Source of the DNA: Candidatus Omnitrophota bacterium
GTDB lineage: Bacteria > Omnitrophota > Gorgyraeia > Tantalellales > Tantalellaceae
DNA length: 52,407 nt
Reading direction: 5' to 3'
NCBI GenBank assembly: GCA_028715965.1
Contig: JAQUQS010000011.1
Span: 1-52,407, forward strand
Below the pieces are notes generated by a model. It worked only from the letters and a program-made list of their open reading frames with translations, was not told where the DNA came from and searched no databases. Positions 26,670 to 35,805 of the stretch are shown here, in pieces; the stretch's first letter is position 1, and every line of letters starts with the position of its first letter. A program made the position numbers and the translations under genes.

Positions 26670-29600
26670 TTATCTTTTCAGGACACCACCAAGTTCCTCA
26701 TGATAGCTCTGCAAGGCCTTCGGGGACATCTCACGACCCTTCATCGCCCTTATGCCCTCCACGCTGGCGGAAGCGGCGGCTATTGTCGTCACATACGGCA
26801 CCTTACGTTGTATGGCTTCTTTGCGTATATAACTGTCGTCATGCTGGCCGTACTTCCCTATCGGGGTGTTTATGACAAGCTTCACCTCTCCGTTCTTTAT
26901 ACTGTCCAGGATATTGGGCCGGCCCTCATGAAGTTTCTTGATAATGGTCGCCGGTATCCCGTTCTTCTTAAGGAATTTTCCGGTGTTTTCCGTCGCCGAT
27001 ATGGAGAACCCGAGCGATATCAGTTCTTTCGCCAATATCAGGATATCCGGTTTATCTTTATCCGACACCGTAAGGAGCACGTTGCCTTCAAGCGGGAGCC
27101 TGGTACCGGCGGCTTCCTGGGCCTTGTAAAAAGCCGCCCCGAAAGTGTCCGCTATCCCCATGACCTCGCCCGTAGCCCTCATTTCCGGGCCTAGTACGGG
27201 GTCGACCTCCGGGAACATATTGAACGGGAACACCGCCTCCTTTACACCGTAATACGGCACGTCTATGGTCTTGAGCTCGGGGAAATCCGAGAGTTTCTTT
27301 CCCAGCATCAGCATGGTAGCTATACGCGCTATGGAGATACCACACACTTTGGACACGAGCGGCACCGTCCTCGAAGCCCGAGGATTGGCTTCGAGTATGT
27401 AAACCTTTCCCCCGGCTATGGCGTACTGTATGTTCATAAGTCCCACCACTTTGAGCTCCTTGGCTATCTTGGCTGTATGATCCGCTATCGTCCTCAGGTG
27501 TTCCTCGCTTATGGTCTTGGACGGCAACGTACAGGCTGAATCGCCGGAATGTATGCCAGCGTGTTCAATGTGTTCCATCACCCCGGCGACGAAAGTGTCC
27601 TTGCCGTCACACAGGGCGTCGACCTCCGTTTCAAGGGCCCTTTCCAGGAACTTATCGATAAGCATGGGATACTCCGGGCTGACCTGTATAGCCTCAATAG
27701 CGTACTTCCTCAACATAGCCTCGTCATATATGATCTCCATACCTCTTCCGCCGAGGACAAAAGAAGGCCTGACCATAAGTGGATAACCTATACGTTCCGA
27801 GATAGAGAGCGCTTCTTCGAGGGACCGCGCTATCCCGCTTTCCGGCTGGGGTATCCCCAGCTTTATCATTTTCTCCCTGAAGTGTTCCCTGTCCTCGGCG
27901 AAACGAATGCTTTCCGGCGTGGTCCCGAGGATATTCACCCCCGCGTCCTTAAGTTCCTGGGCTATATTAAGTGGCGTCTGCCCCCCGAACTGCACGATCA
28001 CACCTTCCGGCCTTTCCTTCTCGTATATGGCGAGCACATCTTCCAGCGTCAATGGTTCGAAATATAATTTGTCTGACGTGTCGTAATCCGTTGAAACGGT
28101 CTCCGGGTTGCAATTGACCATTATGGTCTCATACCCGGCATCCCTGAGGGCGAACGCCGCGTGAACACATGTATAATCGAACTCGATCCCCTGGCCGATA
28201 CGGTTGGGGCCTCCTCCAAGTATCATTATCTTCCTGCCGGACGACACCGGTACTTTATCCTCGCTGGCGCAATACGTGGAATAATAATAGGCGGCGTTCT
28301 CCACCCCGCTTACCGGGACCGGCTCGAACCTGGCTATCTTGCCAAGGGAGATCCTTCTTTCCCTCACTTCTTTTTCGGGGACCTTGAACAAGCCCGCCAG
28401 GTATCTGTCGGCGAACCCGTATTCCTTGGCCTTTATAAGCTCCCCGTCCGAAATATCCTGCCAGGGACGTTTTGATATGGACACTTCGAACTCCACAAGT
28501 TCCTTCATCTCGTTTATGAACCATTTCCCTATTTTTGTCAATTTATAAAGCTCGTCCACGGTAACACCTTTTCTCATGGCTTCGTACATCAGGAATATCC
28601 TTTCACTGGATGGTATCGCCAATCGTTCCTTGAGCTGCTCCGGTGAAAGCGTACCGAAATTCTTCGCGCCTCCAAGACCGTACCTTCCTATCTCGAGGGA
28701 CCTTATGGATTTCTGCAAGGTCTCCTTGAAATTCTTCGCTATGCTCATGACCTCGCCTACCGCTTTCATCTGGGTCCCAAGGACATCCTTAGCCTGCGAG
28801 AACTTTTCAAAGGCCCATCTCGCGAACTTAACCACCACATATTCCCCGCTGGGCGCATATTTATCCAGCGTACCTTCCTTCCAGTACGGCATCTCGCTCA
28901 TAGTAAGCCCGGCCGCCAGTTTTGTCGATATACGCGCTATAGGGAACCCCGTGGCCTTTGACGCCAGGGCGGACGACCTTGATGTCCGCGGATTGATCTC
29001 TATGACCACAAGCCTGTCATTCTCTGGATTATGGGCGAACTGTATGTTCGTCCCCCCTATGACCCCTATCGCGTTGACTATCCGGTATGAAGCTTCCTGG
29101 AGTTTTTCCTGCAGCTTCTTTGGGACCGTCAACATAGGCGCGACACAAAAACTGTCCCCCGTATGCACACCCATGGGATCGACATTCTCTATAAAGCATA
29201 CCGTTATCTTAACATCTTTCTCGTCCCTTACGACCTCCAGCTCCAGCTCCTCCCAGCCCAGCACACATTCCTCTATGAGGACCTGTCGGACAAGACTGGC
29301 ATTGAGGCCACGCGCCACCTGTATCCTGAGCTCTTCCACGTTATATACGATACCGCCTCCCGTCCCGCCCATGGTATAGGCCGGCCTCACTACCACGGGA
29401 TACCTCAATTCTTCGGCTATTTTTTCCGCCTCTTCCAGCGTTGTACAAGTCTTGGACCTGGGTACCTCAAGGCCGAGGCTCGACATCGTATCCTTGAACG
29501 CCTGCCTGTCCTCGCCGCGCATTATGGCGTCTTCTTTCACTCCTATCATCTCGACCCCGTATTTCTTGAGCACACCGTTCTTGTATAAACTGGATGACAG

Positions 29601-29891
29601 GTTAAGTCCCGTCTGCCCGCCGAGATTCGGCAGGAGCGCGTCCGGTCTTTCTATCTGTATTATCTTTTCTATGCTTTCCACGGTAAGCGGCTCGATATAG
29701 GTCCTGTCCGCCATACCCGGATCGGTCATTATCGTGGCCGGATTGGAGTTGACCAGGACGACCTCATAGCCTTCTTCCCTGAGGGCTTTACATGCCTGCG
29801 TGCCGGAGTAATCGAACTCACAGGCTTGTCCTATGATTATAGGCCCGGAGCCTATTATCAATACCTTATGGATATCTTTCCTTATTGGCAT
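26670..29891 (-). CDS. carB: Carbamoyl-phosphate synthase large subunit
   Basis: 1,073 residues, the normal length. It makes carbamoyl phosphate from bicarbonate, glutamine-derived ammonia and two ATP for pyrimidine and arginine synthesis. Two homologous halves are visible. Each has a pre-ATP-grasp start (KVLIIGSGPIIIGQACEFDYSGTQA; KIMILGGGPNRIGQGIEFDYTCVHA) and an ATP-grasp loop (VVRPAYTMGGTGGG; MVRPSFVLGGRGM). A C-terminal MGS-like allosteric domain from about residue 935 (VLLTVSDKDK...) normally binds UMP, IMP or ornithine. No carA is in the window. AAGGAG lies 6 nt before the ATG, and the leader holds an attenuator-like hairpin. Confidence 0.97.
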   Translation of the reverse strand: MPIRKDIHKVLIIGSGPIIIGQACEFDYSGTQACKALREEGYEVVLVNSNPATIMTDPGMADRTYIEPLTVESIEKIIQIERPDALLPNLGGQTGLNLSSSLYKNGVLKKYGVEMIGVKEDAIMRGEDRQAFKDTMSSLGLEVPRSKTCTTLEEAEKIAEELRYPVVVRPAYTMGGTGGGIVYNVEELRIQVARGLNASLVRQVLIEECVLGWEELELEVVRDEKDVKITVCFIENVDPMGVHTGDSFCVAPMLTVPKKLQEKLQEASYRIVNAIGVIGGTNIQFAHNPENDRLVVIEINPRTSRSSALASKATGFPIARISTKLAAGLTMSEMPYWKEGTLDKYAPSGEYVVVKFARWAFEKFSQAKDVLGTQMKAVGEVMSIAKNFKETLQKSIRSLEIGRYGLGGAKNFGTLSPEQLKERLAIPSSERIFLMYEAMRKGVTVDELYKLTKIGKWFINEMKELVEFEVSISKRPWQDISDGELIKAKEYGFADRYLAGLFKVPEKEVRERRISLGKIARFEPVPVSGVENAAYYYSTYCASEDKVPVSSGRKIMILGGGPNRIGQGIEFDYTCVHAAFALRDAGYETIMVNCNPETVSTDYDTSDKLYFEPLTLEDVLAIYEKERPEGVIVQFGGQTPLNIAQELKDAGVNILGTTPESIRFAEDREHFREKMIKLGIPQPESGIARSLEEALSISERIGYPLMVRPSFVLGGRGMEIIYDEAMLRKYAIEAIQVSPEYPMLIDKFLERALETEVDALCDGKDTFVAGVMEHIEHAGIHSGDSACTLPSKTISEEHLRTIADHTAKIAKELKVVGLMNIQYAIAGGKVYILEANPRASRTVPLVSKVCGISIARIATMLMLGKKLSDFPELKTIDVPYYGVKEAVFPFNMFPEVDPVLGPEMRATGEVMGIADTFGAAFYKAQEAAGTRLPLEGNVLLTVSDKDKPDILILAKELISLGFSISATENTGKFLKKNGIPATIIKKLHEGRPNILDSIKNGEVKLVINTPIGKYGQHDDSYIRKEAIQRKVPYVTTIAAASASVEGIRAMKGREMSPKALQSYHEELGGVLKR

Positions 29892-29913
29892 GGGTTTCTC
29901 CTTTTCTTCGTTG

Positions 29914-29948
29914 AAAAAAGGGCGGCACCACCGATCGGTAGGCCGCCC
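29914..29948 (-). terminator. Leader terminator / attenuator before carB
   Basis: On the minus strand GGGCGGC (29948-29942) pairs with GCCGCCC (29926-29920), followed by six T (29919-29914). The loop holds the self-complementary ACCGATCGGT. It lies 22 nt before the carB ATG and about 85 nt after a predicted promoter start, so it would stop transcription before carB unless overridden. It could instead end the upstream operon, but a promoter lies between that operon and the hairpin. Confidence 0.7.
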
Positions 29949-29952
29949 AAGT

Positions 29953-30021
29953 TCAGGTAATAGATATGTTTAAGTTCTTCGCCATTATGCTATAAATTTT
30001 ATGTACCCGCCGGCCCCACAT
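29953..30021 (-). CDS. Putative 22-residue leader peptide of carB
   Basis: A short frame ATG (30021) to TGA (29953) whose stop is 4 nt before the 5' arm of the terminator hairpin. A ribosome ending there would block the hairpin. The coding segment contains the A/U-rich stretch ACATAAAATTTATAGCATAA, where polymerase could pause when UTP is low, as in the E. coli pyrBI leader. No clear Shine-Dalgarno precedes the ATG and only about 12 nt of leader do, so translation is uncertain. A shorter frame from the internal ATG (10 codons) shares the stop. Confidence 0.35.
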   Translation of the reverse strand: MWGRRVHKIYSIMAKNLNISIT

Positions 30022-30039
30022 AGGATGGCGACTAGCGGT

Positions 30040-30068
30040 ATTTTATAGCATTTATTGACTTGTTTCAA
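30040..30068 (-). promoter_or_regulatory. Sigma70-type promoter of carB
   Basis: TTGAAA (30063-30068), a 17-nt spacer and TAAAAT (30040-30045) on the minus strand. The predicted start near 30033 gives a leader of about 142 nt containing the small frame and the terminator hairpin. Confidence 0.6.
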
Positions 30069-30183
30069 GCAATTGTTGCTTAAATATCGTTCACAGGCGT
30101 TATGTGGGAAGACCAGGCCGGGCACGGGGATCGAACTGGTAAGGCGACCTGTCCCCGGCCGCGTTATACCCGGCCGGCATGCG

Positions 30184-31269
30184 TCATATCAATATTCCCC
30201 TCGCGTCAGGCCTGTCTGGCCTTTCTTTTTCCAGGATATCACACGCGACGTCGACCCAGCTGTCGTCCCCGTATTGTTCCTTCCTGAAGAACCAGTATTC
30301 CACTCCCCATAGGAATATAGCGTCGATCTCCGCCGACCTGAGCTCCTCAAATGTCCCCATGAAGCTTCCGGGCAAACATGTTATCGCCCGTTCGCCTTTA
30401 TAGACAAGATGCCCTGGCTCCCAGGGTTCCGCCTGAAGTTCGGTCACCCATAGGACCTTATTCCGCTTTTCGGCGTAAGATACCAGCCCTTTCAGGTACG
30501 ATATGCGCTCTGTCGGCTCCGACCTGAAACATATCCCGGCGCCCCATATCTTATGCCCGATGACCGGGTACACGTTGACGGCCGGTATCTGCGCCAGGTC
30601 TATGGTGGCCAGGATCGGGTTCTTTTTATACATCAGCCGGGATAAAAAACCAAGGAGCTTGTTCGGGAAGGACAGGACATTTAGCACTATTGGCCGCTTA
30701 AGCGGGTCCAGATCTCTTACTAACTCCATCTCTTTCTTCAGGAATTCTTCGGATATCCACCACTCATTGGGGCCCGACCGGTTGAACGGCTCGTTCTCCA
30801 CCTGCCAGGCGATGATATTATTACTACCCGAATACCGGGTTATCACCTTTTCTATGAATATCGGGACCCGTTCCCTGACGTTCGGGTCAGCACTTATGTC
30901 AGAACCGTTCCTCACGTGTACTTTTTCCCAGAGCCACACCGGCAAAAAATATTCCGGCCACCTTGGAGCCTTCATCCCCACGACCAGCATGATTTTTTGG
31001 CCACACTCTTCCGCGAGCTCCATCTGCCGGTCCAGTTCCCTGAAATCGAATTCGCCTTCTTTCTTCTCTATCCTGTTCCAATACGCCCCTAAACGTACGA
31101 CGTCGAACCCCATGTTCAGGGTCTTTCGGTATATCTTCTTCCAATCAAGCTCAAGATATTCACACTGCACCTGGCTGAACGTGGTCCCCACCCGGACCGC
31201 CCCGGCTTGGCACTGTAAAGGACCCGTCAGGACAAGAAGGACCACTAATGATCCAGTCCATATTTTCAT
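30184..31269 (-). CDS. Exported TIM-barrel glycoside hydrolase-like protein
   Basis: About 361 residues from the ATG at 31269, where a signal peptide begins (KIWTGSLVVLLVLTGPLQCQA); GGGGG precedes it and 28 nt separate it from the upstream gene. The frame stays open further upstream but overlaps the BASS gene. The fold resembles clan A glycosidases (GH5/GH42-like): FDVVRLGAYWNRIEKKEGEFDF, the acid/base in WQVENEP (E160) and a likely nucleophile in WVTELQAEPW (E277). It should cleave beta-linked glycans or glycosides outside the cytoplasm. The exact family and substrate are not determined. It is the last gene of the long run that starts with iorA. Confidence 0.8.
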   Translation of the reverse strand: MKIWTGSLVVLLVLTGPLQCQAGAVRVGTTFSQVQCEYLELDWKKIYRKTLNMGFDVVRLGAYWNRIEKKEGEFDFRELDRQMELAEECGQKIMLVVGMKAPRWPEYFLPVWLWEKVHVRNGSDISADPNVRERVPIFIEKVITRYSGSNNIIAWQVENEPFNRSGPNEWWISEEFLKKEMELVRDLDPLKRPIVLNVLSFPNKLLGFLSRLMYKKNPILATIDLAQIPAVNVYPVIGHKIWGAGICFRSEPTERISYLKGLVSYAEKRNKVLWVTELQAEPWEPGHLVYKGERAITCLPGSFMGTFEELRSAEIDAIFLWGVEYWFFRKEQYGDDSWVDVACDILEKERPDRPDARGILI

Positions 31270-31297
31270 GTCAACCCCCGCTTCATTATAGACCCGT

Positions 31298-32215
31298 TCA
31301 CACCCGGGCCCTGCCCCATATCTCGGCCAGGACGGCGGCAGTGAAGATGCATACGAAAACGAAACACGCCGCTGGTATTGCCGTACGTTCATCGAAATGT
31401 TTGAGCGCGAGCACCGTGCCGAGTCCCGCGTTCTGCATGCCTATCTCTATCGCGAGCGTTCTCCTGCGAGGTACGCTCATCTTGAACGCTTTCGCTATAG
31501 CATAGCCGGAAGACATACCCCAAAGGTTAAGAAGCAACACGCCGGCCATGACGGCCCCCGTGAGCATGACAAGGAATTCCTTGTTAAGCGCGATGACCAG
31601 TGAGCAAATGAATATGATGAAAGTAACGGATATCGCCGGGAACACCGGCTCTATTCTCTTTATGACGCCGGTGAACCTGTATTTCAGGAAAAGGCCGAGC
31701 GCAAGCGGCGCGATGACCATCTTGATAATGCTCGCGAACATCCCCCAAAAATCCACCCTGAACATGGAATGCGCGAGAAGATACGTGAGTAGCGGCGTCA
31801 TTACTGGCGTCAGCAAAGTGGAAACGGTCGTCAAACTAACAGAATACGCCACATCGGCCTTAGCCACGTAGCTCATCACGTTACTTGCCATGGCGCCCGG
31901 CGCGGCACCCGTCAATATAAGCCCGAGCGATATCTCCGGCGGAAGGCCCAGGATCTTCGATATGAAGAACGCGCCAAGGGGCATCAGGGTGAACTGCATG
32001 ACCGAGCCTATGGCCACGACCTGCGGGGTTTTGGCGATCTTCTTGAAGTCATCCATGTCAAGCACGCAGCCTATACCCGACATCGTCATCGCGAAGAACA
32101 CGTCCATCCATCCGCGCATAGCCACAAAAGGGCCGGGATAGAGATACGCCGCCAGGCCGCATATGGCTACCCATACCGCCATGTATTTCGTGTATATCCT
32201 CAGGAACCCACCCAT
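31298..32215 (-). CDS. Bile acid:sodium symporter (BASS) family transporter
   Basis: A 305-residue inner-membrane protein with about nine or ten membrane segments. GAAPGAMASNVMSYVAKADVAYSVSLTTVSTLLTPVMTP near residues 100-138 and EIGMQNAGLGTVLA near 258-271 are the two family signatures that form the Na+ sites. MSGIGCVLDMDDFKKIAKTP is the expected N-terminal element. Bacterial members carry organic anions such as pantoate, keto acids or bile acids with Na+. Its place in the ior/paaK run suggests an organic acid, perhaps an aromatic acid, but this is inference. It starts 18 nt after the hydrolase gene. Confidence 0.9.
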   Translation of the reverse strand: MGGFLRIYTKYMAVWVAICGLAAYLYPGPFVAMRGWMDVFFAMTMSGIGCVLDMDDFKKIAKTPQVVAIGSVMQFTLMPLGAFFISKILGLPPEISLGLILTGAAPGAMASNVMSYVAKADVAYSVSLTTVSTLLTPVMTPLLTYLLAHSMFRVDFWGMFASIIKMVIAPLALGLFLKYRFTGVIKRIEPVFPAISVTFIIFICSLVIALNKEFLVMLTGAVMAGVLLLNLWGMSSGYAIAKAFKMSVPRRRTLAIEIGMQNAGLGTVLALKHFDERTAIPAACFVFVCIFTAAVLAEIWGRARV

Positions 32216-32233
32216 AACAGATATCCCCCGCCG

Positions 32234-33097
32234 CTAACGGCCAGTTCTTTCCAGAAAATCCCTCACGGTCTTTAAGAACAATTCCGGCTTTTCCAGGTGG
32301 TGCAGGTGCGAAGCGTCCGGGATAACGATCATGTCGGAGTCGGGAAAAGCCTCGCGGTATTCCGCGACAGTCCCTGCCGCGGCCTCGTCATGCTCGCCTG
32401 AAACAAGAAGTACAGGCGCTTTTATCTCGTTAAGACGGCCCATAAGGTCACGGTCCTTGAGTGCCCCGTTTATGGTAAATTCACTGGGTCCCCACATGGT
32501 AAGATAGACATCCATGTTAAGTTCCGATAACGCTTCCTGGAGGTATTCGGGCCATGGGTCGAGCCGGCAGACATGCCGGTGGTAATAGCTCATTACGGCG
32601 TCCTGGTACCTCTTCCCGTAATCCCCGGCGCGTTCCGCGTCCTTTATGGCGCTTTTCATGTCGGGCGGCATCTGTTCGATATACGCCCTCTGGTCGTCAT
32701 GCCAGCGGGGTGAGCTGAGATAGGGCCCGCACAGTATGAGCCCCTTTACTCCTTCTGGCTTCTTCTCCAGCATATACGAACACGCGAGCATCGTCCCCCA
32801 GGAAAAGCCCATGAGATACACCTCTCCAAGCTTGAGAAATTCGCGTATCTGCGCGAGTTCGTCCACGTAATGCTCGACGGAATAGAAGGACCTGTCAGTA
32901 GCCCTGCCGCTCCGGCCGCACCCCAGTTGGTCATAAAAATACACCGGGCGCGTGTCAGAAAGTTCGCTGACGACCTCGGGCATGCTCAGGAATCCCGGGC
33001 CTCCATGCAGAACAAGTAAAGGAGTTCCCCTGGTGCCCTCCCCGTAGACAGAGTACCAGATCCTGCCATTCCTTGTCTCGATATATCCGTCTCGCAT
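32234..33097 (-). CDS. Proline iminopeptidase-like alpha/beta hydrolase (S33)
   Basis: A 287-residue alpha/beta hydrolase. HGGPG at 31-35 is the oxyanion-hole motif typical of prolyl aminopeptidases. DQLGCGRSG follows at 56-64, the nucleophile is S99 in GFSWG, the acid is in GEHDE, and the base His lies in ASHLHHLEKPE near the C-terminus. The helical cap between is of the S33 size. It removes N-terminal proline or a related residue from small peptides, or hydrolyses small amides or esters. In a run with aromatic 2-oxoacid enzymes it could help peptide fermentation. It starts 34 nt after the thioesterase gene. Confidence 0.88.
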   Translation of the reverse strand: MRDGYIETRNGRIWYSVYGEGTRGTPLLVLHGGPGFLSMPEVVSELSDTRPVYFYDQLGCGRSGRATDRSFYSVEHYVDELAQIREFLKLGEVYLMGFSWGTMLACSYMLEKKPEGVKGLILCGPYLSSPRWHDDQRAYIEQMPPDMKSAIKDAERAGDYGKRYQDAVMSYYHRHVCRLDPWPEYLQEALSELNMDVYLTMWGPSEFTINGALKDRDLMGRLNEIKAPVLLVSGEHDEAAAGTVAEYREAFPDSDMIVIPDASHLHHLEKPELFLKTVRDFLERTGR

Positions 33098-33131
33098 GGG
33101 TCACTCGCTTTCCCCGGATGAACGGTCTCCC

Positions 33132-33539
33132 TTAATGAACGTCCCGGGCGGCCGGGCCTTGCTTGAAATACGCCATGGACTGGGACGTGGCCATGAGAAC
33201 GCCATCCTTATCGACCACGTTCATCCTGTATGTACCAAGCCGGCGGCTGCGGGATACCAGCTCGGCCTCAGCGTATAATTCATCATCCAGTCGCGCCGCC
33301 TTGATAAAATGGATATTGGAACTTATCGCCAGCCCGGAATCTTCACCGGCATTGGCCGCCAGGGCAAAAGCGTAATCCGACAGGGAGAATATCAACCCTC
33401 CGTGGGCCATCTCCGCTCCGTTCAAATGATGCGGACGGACCTTAAGCCGGACCTTCGCGTAACCTTCACGAACTGAAATTACCTCAATGGCCAGATGTTC
33501 GGCGAACTTGTCCCTCAACGCGGAATTATCTGCGGGCAT
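33132..33539 (-). CDS. paaI: PaaI-like hotdog-fold acyl-CoA thioesterase
   Basis: A 135-residue hotdog-fold protein. HLNGAEMAHGGLIFSLSDYAFALAANA near residues 38-64 is the PaaI signature, with the catalytic Asp in SLSDYAFA. PaaI hydrolyses hydroxylated or plain phenylacetyl-CoA, releasing CoA when it is trapped. It lies two genes after paaK, which fits a CoA-recovery role. GGAGG lies 6 nt before the ATG; the gap to the ACT gene is 21 nt. Confidence 0.92.
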   Translation of the reverse strand: MPADNSALRDKFAEHLAIEVISVREGYAKVRLKVRPHHLNGAEMAHGGLIFSLSDYAFALAANAGEDSGLAISSNIHFIKAARLDDELYAEAELVSRSRRLGTYRMNVVDKDGVLMATSQSMAYFKQGPAARDVH

Positions 33540-33560
33540 TGTCGTCCTCCTATCTCCGGG

Positions 33561-33992
33561 TCACAGACCTCGTATCTCTTTCCTTCCCAGAACACGTATG
33601 CCGTTATTCGTCAAGATACCGAGCGCCTTGTCGGGATCCTCGAAACGGAACACCATTATCGCCTTATCAGCGCTTTTTTCGACGAACGCGTACATGTATT
33701 CCAGATTAACGTCCTGGTCATCCAACACTTTCAGGATATTCGCCAATCCGCCGGGTCGGTCATCCACTTCGACAGCGACAATATCCGTGATCGACGCGAT
33801 GAACCCTTCCTGTTTCAACGCGTTAACAGCCTCGTCGGGTCTGTTCACGACCATACGTAAGATGCCGAAATCCTCGTTCTCTGCTATGGTCAGCGCCTTT
33901 ATGTCTATACCGGCACTGCCGATCACACGGATAGCGCCATAAAGACGGCCTTTCCTGTTCTCTAAAAACACCGATATCTGGGTGATCTTCAT
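33561..33992 (-). CDS. Tandem ACT-domain protein
   Basis: 143 residues made of two ACT domains, about 1-66 (ITQISVFLENRKGRLYGAIRVIGSAGIDIKAL) and 70-140 (DIVAVEVDDRPGGLANILKVLDDQDVNLEY). Each has the Gly before the first helix that marks an amino-acid binding site. Stand-alone proteins of this kind are commonly found next to paaK/ior genes and probably sense an aromatic or branched amino acid. The partner is unknown. AAGGGGG precedes the ATG; the gap from paaK is 9 nt. Confidence 0.92.
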   Translation of the reverse strand: MKITQISVFLENRKGRLYGAIRVIGSAGIDIKALTIAENEDFGILRMVVNRPDEAVNALKQEGFIASITDIVAVEVDDRPGGLANILKVLDDQDVNLEYMYAFVEKSADKAIMVFRFEDPDKALGILTNNGIRVLGRKEIRGL

Positions 33993-34001
33993 TTGTCCCC
34001 C

Positions 34002-35303
34002 TTAAATAGCCCTTTTGTCTATAACGCGCTTGGTTTTCCCCTCACTTCTCTCTATCGTCCGGGGCTCCACAAGATGGACCTTTACGTTAACGCCCAGGGT
34101 CGTTTCTATTTCCCTGGCGATACGATGCTCGAAATTCTGGAGTTGTTTCACCTCATCGGAAAAGAACGCTTCCTCCACCTCTACCAATACCTCTAACCGG
34201 TCCATCCCGTTCTTTTCACGATCGATGATAAGCTGGTAATGCGGCTGGGTACCTTCAACGGTCAGGAGGACCTCCTCGACCTGCGAGGGGAAAACGTTAA
34301 TGCCGCGTACGATGATCATGTCATCGGTCCTTCCCAGCACTTTGCTTATCCGCGGCGACGTACGTCCGCAACCGCACGGCACATGGTCTATGGTAACGAT
34401 ATCACGCGTTCGATACCGGATAAGCGGCATCCCGACCTTCGTGATCGGGGTCACGACAAGCTCTCCCGGGCATCGTGGTGGAAGGGGCTCAAGGGTCTTG
34501 GGGTCCACGACCTCGGGATAAAAAACATCCGACGGCACGTGCAGGCCTTTTTTACAATGGCATTCACACGCCACCCCCGGGCCGATTATCTCCGACAGAC
34601 CATAGATATCTATCGCCCGGATATCCCAAACTCGCTCTATTTCCTTGCGCATCGCCTCGCTCCACGGTTCAGCGCCGAATATCCCTATCTCCCAGCTGCT
34701 GTCCCTGGTCGAAAGGCCAAGCTCCCTGGCCGTTTCGGCCATGTACAAAGCGTAAGAAGGCGTGCAGGCCAGTATCCTGGGTTTGAAATCCCTCAATATC
34801 TTCAGCTGACGCTTGGTCTGCCCGGAAGAACAGGGTATCACAGTAAGCCCGAGTTTCAGGCTCCCGTAATGCAGCCCTAATCCCCCCGTGAAAAGACCGT
34901 ACCCGTACGCTATCTGTATCATGTCCCCGGGTACCGCCCCGGCGCAACATAAGGACCGCGCTATCACGTCCGACCACAGTTCTATATCCTGCCGCGAGTA
35001 ACCCACTACAGTAGGGTTGCCGGTGGTCCCGCTTGAAACATGTATCTCCTGGATATCCGCGAGCGGCCCCGAAAAAAGCCCGAACGGGTAATGGTCCCGC
35101 AGGTCCTCTTTCACCGTGAACGGCAATTTGACGATATCGTCGATAGAGCGGATGTCCCCGGGGGACACCCCGGCCCCATCCATCTTTCCCCGGTAAAAAG
35201 GCGACTGCCCGTGGACCCTCTCGATAAAAGACCTCAACCGTTCGCTTTGGAGCTCCTTAAGTTCCCCCGCCCCAAGACATTCGACTTGTTCGCTATATAT
35301 CAT
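34002..35303 (-). CDS. paaK: Phenylacetate-CoA ligase
   Basis: 433 residues, the normal length. It activates aryl-acetates to aryl-acetyl-CoA with ATP. The AMP-binding P-loop is SSGTTGNPT (90-98); IDIYGLSEIIGPGVACEC and RYRTRDIVTIDHVPCGCGRTSPRI are characteristic of this family, as is MIIVRGINVFPSQVEEVL in the C-terminal lid. In anaerobes that ferment peptides, the reaction can run in reverse to make ATP from aryl-acetyl-CoA. It overlaps iorB by 11 nt, so aryl-pyruvate oxidation and the CoA-ester step are co-expressed. Confidence 0.95.
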   Translation of the reverse strand: MIYSEQVECLGAGELKELQSERLRSFIERVHGQSPFYRGKMDGAGVSPGDIRSIDDIVKLPFTVKEDLRDHYPFGLFSGPLADIQEIHVSSGTTGNPTVVGYSRQDIELWSDVIARSLCCAGAVPGDMIQIAYGYGLFTGGLGLHYGSLKLGLTVIPCSSGQTKRQLKILRDFKPRILACTPSYALYMAETARELGLSTRDSSWEIGIFGAEPWSEAMRKEIERVWDIRAIDIYGLSEIIGPGVACECHCKKGLHVPSDVFYPEVVDPKTLEPLPPRCPGELVVTPITKVGMPLIRYRTRDIVTIDHVPCGCGRTSPRISKVLGRTDDMIIVRGINVFPSQVEEVLLTVEGTQPHYQLIIDREKNGMDRLEVLVEVEEAFFSDEVKQLQNFEHRIAREIETTLGVNVKVHLVEPRTIERSEGKTKRVIDKRAI

Positions 35304-35793
35304 GGCCGGTCCTTTTCGCCCTCCCCTTTAAGAAGAACATGCGGTTCTGTTCCCGCTCTTTCTTGAATTTCCGTGCCAGGGCCTCCAGCCAGCTGGACTC
35401 CTTGATATCCAGGAAGGACGACAAGACCCCGAGCATATAGGTATTAAGGAACAGTTTTTTGTCCCCAACGGCTTCGGCCGCTTCTGCCAGGTACGGAAAA
35501 AGGTCCACGCCTTGCGGTTTTAACTGGTCCTTCATCCTCGCGTATTCTTCCTCATGCAGGCACACGATGACATCACTTTCGCCAGGAAGAGGCAACGGCG
35601 AATACACCCTGCTGCCGAAACGCACATAGGACTCCACCGATCCGCCGCGCTGGGCCATGCCTTTGACCTCGGATTTTTTTACATGGTACCCGTCCAGCAT
35701 AGCAGCTAACGCGCACACCTCCGCGGCGGTAAGGACACCTTGTCCTCCTATGCCATAGAACAACACGTTAACCGTTTTCCTTTCCGTTCCCAT
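35293..35793 (-). CDS. iorB: Indolepyruvate ferredoxin oxidoreductase, beta subunit
   Basis: 166 residues. NVLFYGIGGQGVLTAAEVCALAAMLDGYHVKKSEVKGMAQRGGSVESYVRFG is the gamma-type 2-oxoacid:ferredoxin oxidoreductase domain (GxGGQGxxTA; QRGG). It is a little shorter at the C-terminus than the usual 190-200 residues. With IorA it oxidises aryl-pyruvates from aromatic amino acids to aryl-acetyl-CoA, reducing ferredoxin. The gap after iorA is 12 nt, and GAGG lies 3 nt before the ATG. Confidence 0.94.
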   Translation of the reverse strand: MGTERKTVNVLFYGIGGQGVLTAAEVCALAAMLDGYHVKKSEVKGMAQRGGSVESYVRFGSRVYSPLPLPGESDVIVCLHEEEYARMKDQLKPQGVDLFPYLAEAAEAVGDKKLFLNTYMLGVLSSFLDIKESSWLEALARKFKKEREQNRMFFLKGRAKRTGHDI

Positions 35794-35805
35794 GGTCCTC
35801 TATCC

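Noticed and set aside
30120-30140. tRNA-like T-loop (GTTCGATCC on the minus strand)
   Set aside because: The bases on either side do not form a T-stem and no acceptor or anticodon arm is present.
30148-30185. Terminator after the glycosidase gene
   Set aside because: A CCGGCC/GGCCGG hairpin is present on the minus strand but has no T tract, so I do not call it.
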